17,529 nt of DNA from an uncultured Bacilli bacterium. Lineage in GTDB: Bacteria > Bacillota_I > Bacilli_A > RF39 > UBA660. Position numbers and translations under genes: made by a program. The stretch is taken from NCBI GenBank assembly GCA_934133015.1, contig CAKPAQ010000006.1, positions 1-17,529 of the forward strand. The letters run 5' to 3'. Under the pieces are notes generated by a model. It was given only the letters and a program-made list of their open reading frames with translations. It had not been told where the DNA came from and made no database searches. Position 1 is the stretch's first letter, and each line of letters starts with the position of its first letter. Positions 1-7,521 of the stretch are shown here, piece after piece.

Positions 1-21
1 TTTCCTTTTAAGTTGTGCGTT

Positions 22-50
22 ATTATACCACAAAATGTCAAAAAAAGCAA
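22..50 (-). promoter_or_regulatory. Leftward promoter for a gene beyond the left edge
   Basis: On the minus strand a perfect TATAAT (22-27) is preceded by TGG, which makes an extended -10 element. A TTGCTT hexamer (45-50) lies 17 bases upstream as a partial -35. An AAAAGGAAA ribosome-site-like sequence lies at the extreme left edge, so a leftward gene probably starts just outside the window. Seen directly; transcription is inferred. Confidence 0.55.
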
Positions 51-69
51 ACTTTTTCATTTCTATAAG

Positions 70-98
70 TTGACATTTACATTTTTTTAATATAGAAT
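70..98 (+). promoter_or_regulatory. Promoter of the tRNA-Cys gene
   Basis: A perfect -35 TTGACA (70-75) is followed after exactly 17 bases by TAGAAT (93-98), a five-of-six match to the -10 consensus. The mature tRNA begins 45 bases further on, a normal leader length for a stable RNA gene. It is divergent from the leftward promoter at 22-50. Confidence 0.7.
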
Positions 99-143
99 TG
101 AAATGTACTCAAAAAAGAGGAATAAACATATAATAAAATATAT

Positions 144-217
144 GGGTCTATAGCCAAGTGGTAAGGCATGGGACTGCAACTCCCTGATCGTTGGTTCAAA
201 TCCGACTAGGCCCTCCA
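144..217 (+). tRNA. tRNA-Cys (anticodon GCA)
   Basis: A full cloverleaf can be folded by eye. The 7-bp acceptor stem is 144-150 with 207-213, including one G-U pair. The D stem is 153-155 with 165-167. The anticodon stem at 169-173 with 181-185 has a U-U mismatch at its first pair and holds a seven-base loop with anticodon GCA at 176-178. The T arm is 190-206 with loop TTCAAAT. The discriminator base is U (214), as expected for tRNA-Cys, and CCA is encoded at 215-217. It has its own promoter and terminator, so it appears to be a single-gene unit. Confidence 0.95.
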
Positions 218-227
218 AATTGATACT

Positions 228-258
228 AAACTCGAACTATAAAGGCTCGAGTTTTATA
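228..258 (+). terminator. Terminator after tRNA-Cys
   Basis: An 8-bp perfect inverted repeat (228-235 with 247-254) with an 11-base loop is followed by a short T-rich tail. It lies 10 bases beyond the tRNA CCA end, where an intrinsic terminator is expected. Confidence 0.65.
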
Positions 259-288
259 ATGCAAAAAATTAAACTCACAGATGACTAA

Positions 289-336
289 TGATATGAACCC
301 CGTTTCTCTTATGTCCAAGAAACGGGGTTCATATCA
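289..336. repeat. Perfect 19-bp inverted repeat (long hairpin)
   Basis: Arms 289-307 and 318-336 are exact reverse complements of 19 bases with a 10-base loop (308-317). The core of the arms is GC-rich (an ACCCCG/CGGGGT block) in an otherwise AT-rich spacer. No T-run follows on either strand, so it does not look like an ordinary intrinsic terminator. It could be a palindromic repeat family member, a structured RNA or a protein-binding palindrome. No gene overlaps it. Confidence 0.8.
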
Positions 337-507
337 ATCCAAAAGTTTTGTTTAACATTTGTTTTTGATAATCATCAGGATACAATCTAAACTTATAGGC
401 TTTATACATGTAATGCACCTCAACAATCTTAGTTCAATATAATGCAGTACAAACAAATGTTTGTTAATATAATCTTATATTTTTAGTAAAAAAACGCACT
501 TTCCTTA
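337..507. other. Gene-free stretch
   Basis: No open frame with a ribosome site is visible on either strand in this part of the 360-base gap between the tRNA and the first protein gene. The only structure noticed is a short imperfect palindrome at 452-465 (AACAAA, TG, TTTGTT). Its ten-base form AACAAATGTT has its reverse complement at 354-363. In DNA this AT-rich such a match could be chance. Confidence 0.5.
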
Positions 508-554
508 TATATAAAAAAATAGCGATGCCTTATAATGATAAGCTCTCACTATTT
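508..554 (-). terminator. Terminator of the MFS/Ppx-like/PurA-like/unknown unit
   Basis: Read on the minus strand, the arms 539-554 and 517-532 pair over nine bases (one wobble), an internal mismatch bulge and four more pairs. A run of seven T follows. It sits 24 bases past the stop of the last gene of the unit, so it probably ends that transcript. Confidence 0.7.
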
Positions 555-577
555 TCATATTAATATTTTTTATAATT

Positions 578-1561
578 TTAATCTGTTTGTTTATCAATTT
601 TAGTTTGAATACGTTTAACTAGTTCCATACTTGATTGAACTTCATCAGTAGTGTATCCAGTAAACTCAGATATTTTTTTAACATCACCGTAACCATAAAG
701 AAAATAACTACTCTTTTCTACAAAAATAACTTTACTAATTGTTAATAATGCTTTATTTGGATCTTGTTCATTCTTAATTTCATCCCTTATAGTTTCTCCA
801 ATAGCCTTAACTATTTGTTTAGGTTCTTTAGCTAATTTTATACCTACTTTATCACTATCTACCTTACCTAAAGGATATAAATCACAAACCCTTTGTTCCA
901 AGTTTAATGATAATGGAATATTACTTTTTCCACATAAATCAAAAGTATAATCACCCAAATAAATACCAAATACTCCTAAAATAGTCATCATCATTTGAAC
1001 TTTTATATTAATATCTTCACTACTAAAATCAGGATTTTCATCATAAAATAATTTATATATTTCTATCAATAATTTATCATATTTATTTAAAGAAACTGCC
1101 CCCGTATGTTTTAAATAATAAATATGCTCCATAATTTTAGATATTTCTTTTGACACTAGTTCAATATCAGAATAATTAGTAGCATCAATTTCTTGATTAT
1201 TATAATTTAACTTTATACCACCATGTAGTTCATACATAATTTCATATTTATTAAGAACTTCATCTTCTCTTTCACATTTTTTATATAAAACTAAATCAGA
1301 TTTATCATACTTAACAAGTTCTAAGCCTTCTTTATCACTATAAAAAATAGTTAATAAATTTTCATCTAAATCTTTTAATATTGTTCTTACAATTCTAACA
1401 TTTTCTATCATATCATCATGTCTATGATTATTTATAAAATCTTCCAATAATGTTTCAATTTTATTTAAATCAACATCATCATTTGCCATAACACCATTAT
1501 ATTTTAATTCGATACTACCATCTGTAAAATTTAATGTTTTATTAATATTTATTGGTTTCAT
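578..1561 (-). CDS. Hypothetical protein, last gene of the PurA-like cassette
   Basis: I do not recognise this protein of about 327 residues. It has no signal peptide, no clear membrane segment and no Trp, and appears soluble, mixed alpha/beta and acidic. A Met/Ile/Leu-rich hydrophobic helix lies in its middle (around VQMMMTILGVFGIYLG), which may be a buried core helix rather than a membrane span. The start is the ATG at 1561, eight bases after a very strong GGGGAGG ribosome site; a longer frame 11 codons upstream lacks such a site. It lies 62 bases after the PurA-like gene on the same strand and ahead of a terminator, so it is probably the last gene of that transcript. Its conserved company, not its sequence, is the only hint to function: perhaps a partner or regulator of the ligase. 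Confidence 0.8.
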   Translation of the reverse strand: MKPININKTLNFTDGSIELKYNGVMANDDVDLNKIETLLEDFINNHRHDDMIENVRIVRTILKDLDENLLTIFYSDKEGLELVKYDKSDLVLYKKCEREDEVLNKYEIMYELHGGIKLNYNNQEIDATNYSDIELVSKEISKIMEHIYYLKHTGAVSLNKYDKLLIEIYKLFYDENPDFSSEDINIKVQMMMTILGVFGIYLGDYTFDLCGKSNIPLSLNLEQRVCDLYPLGKVDSDKVGIKLAKEPKQIVKAIGETIRDEIKNEQDPNKALLTISKVIFVEKSSYFLYGYGDVKKISEFTGYTTDEVQSSMELVKRIQTKIDKQTD

Positions 1562-1623
1562 TAAATCAACCTCCCCACACTCATATAGTATCATAAACCA
1601 TTAACTACTTCAATTAGTTATTG

Positions 1624-2988
1624 TTAATAATCTCTTTGTATTTCTTTAACTAAAGATTTTTTAAGAATTCTTTCACCATTTTTAGCTCCAGTTCCCAAGG
1701 CAGATATTTCAACACCAGTTTCTCCTTCAAGCCAATTAAAATATTCCATTAAATACTTACTAAAATAATAATCATTAAAATTACCAATCTCATTCTTATA
1801 ATCTAATCCTAAATGTTGAAAAAAGTTTAAATATAAACTTGATGGAGTATTAATTCTACAATTAGTTTTAAGTTTAGAAATATCTAAATCAAATATTCTT
1901 CTTTCCATCTTAGTTACCGTTGTTTGTTCAGACTGATCAATTATAGTATTATTAAATGCCTCTAATTCTAAAAATTGGGATTTATAAGTATCAATTTGTT
2001 TTGATTTATACACTAACCTTTCAAGTTCTAATATCTGTAATATTTGTAAGTTACTAATTTTTATATTCCTAAAATCATTACCAAATAACTGTTTCAAATA
2101 TATTTCTGGACATTGACTAATTAATTTTTTTACACGATCTAAATTAACTCTATAAGGCAAGCACTCCATATCACCATTACAAGGATAACTTCCATACATA
2201 GACGCTAAATTAATTTGTGTCCAAGTAAGTTCTTCACCTCTACCATAATTACCTGTATAAATAAACTCTCCAGATTTAGTAATATTGCTTATTCTAATTG
2301 GAAAAGGTCTAATTACCATAATTGTTTGAAGTAATCTCTCAGGTGATATTCCTGAATCAGCAAGCAATTGTGAAGTTGAAACATTCCTACTTGTAACATA
2401 AGGATAATTACCGCTATGATTTAAATCTAAATCACATCCTTGAGCACCTTCCAGCATTACATATTCAGATGGATTGTCAAGATGATTATATAACTTTTCT
2501 AACCATTCATCATTAGAACAAACTACTGCATTTTTAAACGATTTAAAAAATTCTAATTTTTTATCTCTAATAACTTTTTCTACGGTAACTGCACCACACC
2601 CTTTAAATGTTGAACCACTCTTAATATGTTGTCTTTCATATTGTTTATGTCTATCATCAATTAAAGGAACCATTTCATGAACATATATTTTTCTATCATT
2701 TAAATACCTACTTGCTTTTTCATATTCTTTCTTAAAAACTTCCATATCAATAGCAGAACCAGGGCCAATAAATAATTCTGTATTTGGATTAACTATCGCT
2801 ACAGGTATATTTCTAAAAATAGTAGCATTACCTTCTTCATCTACAAAAGTATGTCCAGCATTTGGCATACAATTAGTTATTGAAGCACCAAGCTTAATAG
2901 ACTTATCAGTAGCAATTTCACCAATTACTTTAGCTTTACCACAACTACCTGCTTCTCCATCAATTACTGATATTACATTTTTTACCAT
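1624..2988 (-). CDS. Divergent adenylosuccinate-synthetase-family ligase (PurA/PurZ-like)
   Basis: PurA-family enzymes join Asp to IMP (PurA) or to dGMP (phage PurZ) using an NTP. Visible family landmarks are the P-loop-like segment GSCGKAK (14-20), NAGHT (43-47, the catalytic His), a phosphate loop GSTFKGCG (125-132), EGAQG (180-184), YPYVTSR (195-201), TTVTK..RR (356-364) and a C-terminal GTG motif (432-434). Three normally decisive residues differ by my alignment. The catalytic Asp of GDEGKGK is Ser15. An Asp-ligand-binding Arg of TGRxRR is Met361. The guanine-reading Asp of the TKLD region is Gln391. At 454 residues it is slightly longer than usual, with extra sequence at about 260-350. 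It starts at an ATG with a GGGGG ribosome site. These changes argue against housekeeping purA and for another nucleotide substrate, as in PurZ-type enzymes. Family assignment is confident; substrate is unknown. Confidence 0.85.
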   Translation of the reverse strand: MVKNVISVIDGEAGSCGKAKVIGEIATDKSIKLGASITNCMPNAGHTFVDEEGNATIFRNIPVAIVNPNTELFIGPGSAIDMEVFKKEYEKASRYLNDRKIYVHEMVPLIDDRHKQYERQHIKSGSTFKGCGAVTVEKVIRDKKLEFFKSFKNAVVCSNDEWLEKLYNHLDNPSEYVMLEGAQGCDLDLNHSGNYPYVTSRNVSTSQLLADSGISPERLLQTIMVIRPFPIRISNITKSGEFIYTGNYGRGEELTWTQINLASMYGSYPCNGDMECLPYRVNLDRVKKLISQCPEIYLKQLFGNDFRNIKISNLQILQILELERLVYKSKQIDTYKSQFLELEAFNNTIIDQSEQTTVTKMERRIFDLDISKLKTNCRINTPSSLYLNFFQHLGLDYKNEIGNFNDYYFSKYLMEYFNWLEGETGVEISALGTGAKNGERILKKSLVKEIQRDY

Positions 2989-3021
2989 ATTTCCCCCTAA
3001 ATAAATATCATTTAATAATAA

Positions 3022-3918
3022 CTATTTTAAATCATTAATTACCCCATTTATTAGATTTAAATCAGATGGAATAATCCAATTTACATTTGCCATTTTAAAC
3101 AAAGCTAAAGGTATAATAGCTCCACTTCTAGCACCATCCATCCATTTTGGATTACTTGGCATTAAAGCATATAACTCTTCCATTGAAATTTCATTAAATA
3201 CTTTTTCAGTACCTTTAATATAATCTTCCAAACTTAACATATATTTATGAATTTTATCATTAAATAAAGTATTATCAACTAAATTAAATCCTGTTAATAA
3301 TTCAAATCTTTCTTCCCCACCAGTAAATATCGCACAATCATAATCTTTTTCTAATTCAACATTTGATAATCTTTCATTAACAAAATCAACCATTTCTGAA
3401 ACACTATTACCACTATACTTATCATTAACTTTATCAAAATTATTTAATAAATCAGCAACACCTAAGTTTAAATTCTTTGTATCAGTAATTTTACTACCAA
3501 CAAAAGTTACTAACTCAGTAGTCTTACCACCCATATTAATTATTAAAACTTTCTTATTATTATAATCATTTTGCATAGCTTTAGCTAAATAATAATTTTC
3601 AATACCATGACTAATAATATTAAAATGTAAATCAAATTTATCATTAAATAACTTTACTAATTCTACCCTTTTCTCATATACCAAATTTCTAAAAATACCA
3701 GTAACAAAAATATTTGTATTATAATATTTTAAATCATACTTGTCTTTAATCATTTCAAAATAGTCACATAACTCTTTTAAATTACTTTCACTAATACCTT
3801 TTTCTGCATCAAAGTCATTTTTAAAATAAATAGAATGTTCTTCTACAAGTTTTAATTTATCTTCAAAACAATAAACTTTTATTGTTGATGAACCAAGATC
3901 AATATAATAATTCTTCAT
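3022..3918 (-). CDS. Ppx/GppA-like ASKHA phosphatase-fold protein
   Basis: Its 298 residues follow the exopolyphosphatase / pppGpp phosphohydrolase plan. The first phosphate loop is IDLGSS (6-11), a TGIFRN segment (73-78) matches the usual TSALR region, and ISHGIE (102-107) carries the conserved Glu at about 107. The second phosphate loop is NMGGKTTE (128-135), a TGGEER motif follows near 200, and a C-terminal GARSGAI stretch matches the usual GLRxG region. The Asp normally opening the second loop (DIGGGSTE) is Asn128, so hydrolytic activity is uncertain. The start has an ideal AGGAGG eight bases upstream. It lies 33 bases before the PurA-like gene and 76 after the transporter gene, all on the same strand. 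Known family members act on polyphosphate, pppGpp or related phosphate chains in the cytoplasm. Here it may act on, or sense, a nucleotide product of its neighbour (inference). Confidence 0.8.
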   Translation of the reverse strand: MKNYYIDLGSSTIKVYCFEDKLKLVEEHSIYFKNDFDAEKGISESNLKELCDYFEMIKDKYDLKYYNTNIFVTGIFRNLVYEKRVELVKLFNDKFDLHFNIISHGIENYYLAKAMQNDYNNKKVLIINMGGKTTELVTFVGSKITDTKNLNLGVADLLNNFDKVNDKYSGNSVSEMVDFVNERLSNVELEKDYDCAIFTGGEERFELLTGFNLVDNTLFNDKIHKYMLSLEDYIKGTEKVFNEISMEELYALMPSNPKWMDGARSGAIIPLALFKMANVNWIIPSDLNLINGVINDLK

Positions 3919-3994
3919 AATATCTTCCTCCTAATTACTAACACTAGTTTATCATAAAATAGTATGTTTTTATAATCTAGTTTTTTTAAAATCA

Positions 3995-5188
3995 CTAATC
4001 TTTTAATGATTGAACAATTAAATAACAATATATTGGTGCGAACAATGTAACAATAAAAAGTAATATTTTAAAGTAAATAATATCAGTTGTAAAAGAGACT
4101 AGTAACATTAATATATAACCAATTATTCTCCCTAATCCAATTGAAATTGAAGTATACCCAATATATTCTTCTCTATATTTTTCAATTTCACATTCCTTTA
4201 CTAAATCACCTTTTTTTGTATTATAAACAACATCGAAAATACAAAATGTAATCGCATAACAGAAATTATAAATTATTAAATTTGTTTTACTAATATTTAT
4301 TAATAAGCCAACTACTCCACTTAATATAACTAAGGAACATATCAATAATATAATTTTAGCATTGTTTTTATTGTAAAATCGATTATACAAAATCAAAGAT
4401 AACATTGAACATATTGAAAAAATAGTAGTTAATATTCCTAAGTTTAATGATGTTTTAAATGTCATAATAGTTATAATAATTATCAAGGTACTAATTGAGC
4501 TTTCTACAATACCATAAGCTATACAAGATAAACTATACTTTTGAATTTTTTTTAGTTTATTATCTTTAACATATTTAATAAATTCCTTTAAGCTATATTT
4601 TTGTTTCTGATCATTTTTAATTTCTGTTTTAATAAACAAAGTTATTACTATTTGAATAACAGATAATACAAACACATATATAGCTATTTTATTAAACGAA
4701 TATAATTCAATTGATGTTCCTAAAATTATAGGTGATATTATGCTTACTATTTTACTTAATATTTTTTTAATAGATACATATTTTTTCCTATTATCATTAG
4801 TAGTAACATCTATATATATTAATTCATGAGCACACCAATAAAGTGTTTCAGAACAAGCATACATCAGCGCAACTAAAATAAAATTAGTCGCAATTTTTTC
4901 ACCTAATATAACTATAAATAAGATAAATAATGCTCTTGTTACAATTCCTAATGACAATATTTGCTTATCCTTAGAAGAATATTTTTTTAGTACTTTACCA
5001 ATTAATACATTTCCTAAACTAAGTATAGAATATATAATAATATAATATATAGAAATTGTTGTTATATTTTCATTTGTTACCTTTAAAAGATAAGCAACTA
5101 AAAAAGTATCAATAAAAACCGAAGTTAAAGTATAAATTAAATCACTAGCAATCAATAATCTTGCATTTTTTCCTATTTTATTTTCCAT
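3995..5188 (-). CDS. Major facilitator superfamily transporter
   Basis: A hydrophobic protein of about 397 residues with roughly 12 membrane helices in two halves joined by a charged loop (near KNDQKQKYSLKEFIKYVKDN). This is the standard MFS layout and length. No substrate motif is recognisable. The chosen start is the ATG at 5188 with GGAG ten bases upstream; an in-frame TTG six codons earlier is upstream of the ribosome site and is rejected. A TATAAT (minus strand, 5226-5231) lies just upstream, and a terminator separates it from the preceding HD gene, so it probably begins the transcript that continues into the Ppx-like and PurA-like genes. An exporter leading a nucleotide-ligase cassette suggests transport of a small molecule, but import is equally possible. 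Confidence 0.85.
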   Translation of the reverse strand: MENKIGKNARLLIASDLIYTLTSVFIDTFLVAYLLKVTNENITTISIYYIIIYSILSLGNVLIGKVLKKYSSKDKQILSLGIVTRALFILFIVILGEKIATNFILVALMYACSETLYWCAHELIYIDVTTNDNRKKYVSIKKILSKIVSIISPIILGTSIELYSFNKIAIYVFVLSVIQIVITLFIKTEIKNDQKQKYSLKEFIKYVKDNKLKKIQKYSLSCIAYGIVESSISTLIIIITIMTFKTSLNLGILTTIFSICSMLSLILYNRFYNKNNAKIILLICSLVILSGVVGLLINISKTNLIIYNFCYAITFCIFDVVYNTKKGDLVKECEIEKYREEYIGYTSISIGLGRIIGYILMLLVSFTTDIIYFKILLFIVTLFAPIYCYLIVQSLKD

Positions 5189-5294
5189 AAATAATACTCC
5201 TATCAAGTAATTAAAAACTAAATCAATTATACTATATTTTAACTTAATTTACTATATAGCCTTATTTTATAAAGTAATAATTTACATAAAGAAT

Positions 5295-5323
5295 AAAGAC
5301 ACTACTACTCTAGTAATGTCTTT
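5295..5323 (-). terminator. Terminator after the HD-domain gene
   Basis: On the minus strand 5311-5323 pairs with 5295-5307: 13 bp with a single G-U wobble and a three-base loop, followed by a modest T-rich tail. The stem begins at the HD gene stop codon. It isolates the HD gene from the transporter gene downstream. Confidence 0.75.
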
Positions 5324-5930
5324 TATAAGTTTTCTTTTATTTCTGAAAATAAATCATATAAATTGTACCCTAATAAATTATCAAAATGTTCTTTTAACTT
5401 CAATGTCTCTACTATATGATAATGTGTTTTAGCATAAACTCCATGTCTATACAATAAATCCATCATTCTTTTATCTACAGTTAAAACTTTTGTAGTACAC
5501 ATTAAATCACAAAGATTTATAATTTTTTCATATATAGAATATTCACTACTTATGTATTGTTTTACAAAATTATAATATTCATTACTTTTATCTGTTTCAT
5601 CACGATCATTTGAAATACAATCTATATCATTATTCAAAAATGAATGTTTAATACAAATTCCCACATAATCTTCATCATAACCTAATGATTTAATACAATT
5701 ATAACCATTAATCGCATGTGGAAATACACCAGATTCATCATGTAAATTTCTTTTACCAATATCATGAATATATCCAAGTGTCTTAGCATAATCTGCATCT
5801 AATTTTAATGCTTCCGCTATTCTACCAGCTGTATTACCAACACAAATTGAATGATTTATCCATCTATCTTGTTGTGTGTTTTTTTTTCACTTTCAATTAA
5901 TTTTAACGCATCATTACTTGTTAATCTCAT
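5323..5930 (-). pseudogene. HD-domain phosphohydrolase, frameshifted at an A9 run
   Basis: Reading from ATG at 5930 gives 17 codons (MRLTSNDALK onward) and then a run of nine A (minus strand, 5879-5887), after which that frame soon stops. With one more A the frame continues to the stop at 5323-5325 and yields a normal HD protein of about 202 residues. Its metal ligands would be His27, His56-Asp57 (YIHDIG) and Asp142, with further His at 72 and 96. The family hydrolyses phosphate esters of nucleotides; the substrate is not predictable. A possible promoter lies at 5955-5983 and only a weak GTGAG ribosome site is seen. The intact part could also be read from a GTG at 5664, but that product would lack the HD core. 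The shift may be a sequencing error, a true lesion, or slippage on A9 used for expression. Confidence 0.75.
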
Positions 5931-5954
5931 ATAATTAAATCTCACAACTATTTA

Positions 5955-5983
5955 ATTATACATAAAAATAAATAACAAGTAAA
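5955..5983 (-). promoter_or_regulatory. Possible promoter of the HD-domain gene
   Basis: A perfect TATAAT (minus strand, 5955-5960) has TTTACT 17 bases upstream (5978-5983), a four-of-six -35 match. The ATG at 5930 follows 24 bases after the -10. In such AT-rich DNA a chance match is possible. Confidence 0.4.
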
Positions 5984-6006
5984 ATAGGAAAACTAACAAA
6001 TATTTA

Positions 6007-7317
6007 TTATTTTGCTGGTCCCTTTAACTTTTTAACCTGAAAAGCAGCATCAGGTTGTGAAATAGAATCATAATAATCAGCAAAATCTGGCATAAAAGTA
6101 ATATTTTCACTTATACCTGGGATTCTTCTTTTATTATTTTCATCTTCCATAATTTGACTAGTTTGTAACATTGTTAATGCTGAAAAATAATCTTTTCTTT
6201 CATCTTCAGGAAATTGTGGAATAAAATTACCAAAAATACTTCTAGCAATTAAAGCTATTTCCTTCTGGAATGGATCCAATTGTTTAAAAACTTCATTTTT
6301 CTCAAAATCAGCATCCGAAGTATATAGTAAATATTTTCCTTTTAATTGATATTTTGGATAAATATGTAATTTTTTCTTTTCTTCATCAACTTCAGTTTCC
6401 CAATCAAATACAAATCTATCTTCATCTACAACTAAATCAGGAAATATACTTGAACTTTTACCATTATAATCTACACTAATAAACGATAAATCCATCGGTG
6501 TAAAATCATCAATTTGAACTTTCCATCCATCTGATTTTAATTTTTCCCAACGCTCTTTTTTTTCTTCAAAACTTGACAATCTTTTAACTAAACCTCTATC
6601 AGTAAATTCACTAAATACTTTTGCGTTAATAAAAGATGCTGGGATAGCTAACTCTGGATTAAACTTACAAATCTCTTCTATAACTTCATATAATGGTTCA
6701 GCCTTATACTTTTGTAAATAGCTAAAATAACTAGTATTTTGATTATCATCATATGTAATCTTCAAATTAGAAGTACTATAAATATAAGAGCCTCCATGAT
6801 AATTCATTTTATCTAAAACTAAATTAGGAACTGCTGATAATATTTTTGCGTTTAATCCCGTAAGTTTAAAATTACTTGCAGAAATTGGAGAAAAATAATA
6901 ATTATTTATACCGATATTTTCATTAGGATTTAAAATAATTGCCACTATATTACATAATCCTCTTATTAATAATCTAGGCGAAACATATTCCTTATTAGCA
7001 ATCAATATCAACGTATCCCTATATTTTACTAATCCTACAAAATCATCATCTTCAAAATCTAAAAATCCAACTCTACTATTAAGGTTTCCCTTAAATCTAA
7101 TTTTTCTAAATAATTCATCTAAAGCATTGGGATTTTGATGAGTAATAACTCCTAATTCTACAATTTCCTCTTTATCTTCTTTATCTAAAAAAACTAATGA
7201 CTGATCATCCTTAATGTCACCAAGAATACTAGCCGTATCTTTCATCAAATCATCTCTTTCGAAATTATATTCATCATTTTTACCAAGTTTTTTTATTAAA
7301 TTATTAATTTTTCCCAT
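6007..7317 (-). CDS. Hypothetical protein, acidic, 436 residues
   Basis: I do not recognise this protein. It is soluble-looking, with no signal peptide or membrane span. The N-terminal part (1-70) is rich in Lys, Asp and Glu and probably helical. The rest is a mixed alpha/beta sequence with scattered acidic stretches such as LDFEDDDF and VDEEKKK. It ends in a basic KKLKGPAK tail. The start has a clear AGAGGTG ribosome site and a plausible promoter (7407-7435). It is transcribed alone, divergently from uvsE, and ends about 77 bases before the HD gene start. Base composition matches its neighbours, so nothing points to recent transfer. Long enough and well enough initiated to be certainly a gene; function unknown. 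Confidence 0.85.
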   Translation of the reverse strand: MGKINNLIKKLGKNDEYNFERDDLMKDTASILGDIKDDQSLVFLDKEDKEEIVELGVITHQNPNALDELFRKIRFKGNLNSRVGFLDFEDDDFVGLVKYRDTLILIANKEYVSPRLLIRGLCNIVAIILNPNENIGINNYYFSPISASNFKLTGLNAKILSAVPNLVLDKMNYHGGSYIYSTSNLKITYDDNQNTSYFSYLQKYKAEPLYEVIEEICKFNPELAIPASFINAKVFSEFTDRGLVKRLSSFEEKKERWEKLKSDGWKVQIDDFTPMDLSFISVDYNGKSSSIFPDLVVDEDRFVFDWETEVDEEKKKLHIYPKYQLKGKYLLYTSDADFEKNEVFKQLDPFQKEIALIARSIFGNFIPQFPEDERKDYFSALTMLQTSQIMEDENNKRRIPGISENITFMPDFADYYDSISQPDAAFQVKKLKGPAK

Positions 7318-7406
7318 ACTACACCTCTATTAGCACTATTATCATAATGCATGTAAAATATCTATTCTTTGATTTATACTTAGTAGTTCCCCTTTAAATT
7401 ACGCCT

Positions 7407-7435
7407 AGTTTACTACAAAATATCAAAAATATCAA
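7407..7435 (-). promoter_or_regulatory. Promoter of the 436-residue hypothetical gene
   Basis: On the minus strand TTGATA (7430-7435) and TAAACT (7407-7412) are separated by exactly 17 bases, giving five-of-six and four-of-six matches. They lie about 90 bases upstream of the start codon in the 204-base divergent spacer shared with uvsE. No equally good promoter was found for uvsE. Confidence 0.45.
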
Positions 7436-7521
7436 CAAATTATCAATATTAACAGTAAGTTTTATCATTCGAAAACATACATTATTCATAACTTTTTAAC
7501 CATAATATTAAGGGTGATAAT

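Noticed and set aside
1624..2988. Annotating the PurA-like gene as housekeeping purA
   Set aside because: The catalytic Asp, a ligand Arg and the guanine-reading Asp all appear replaced, and the neighbours are not purine-synthesis genes.
5323..5930. The HD gene as a DatZ-like partner of a PurZ pathway
   Set aside because: Although phage Z-DNA systems carry an HD dATPase, this HD gene is separated by a terminator, is frameshifted, and shows only general HD features.
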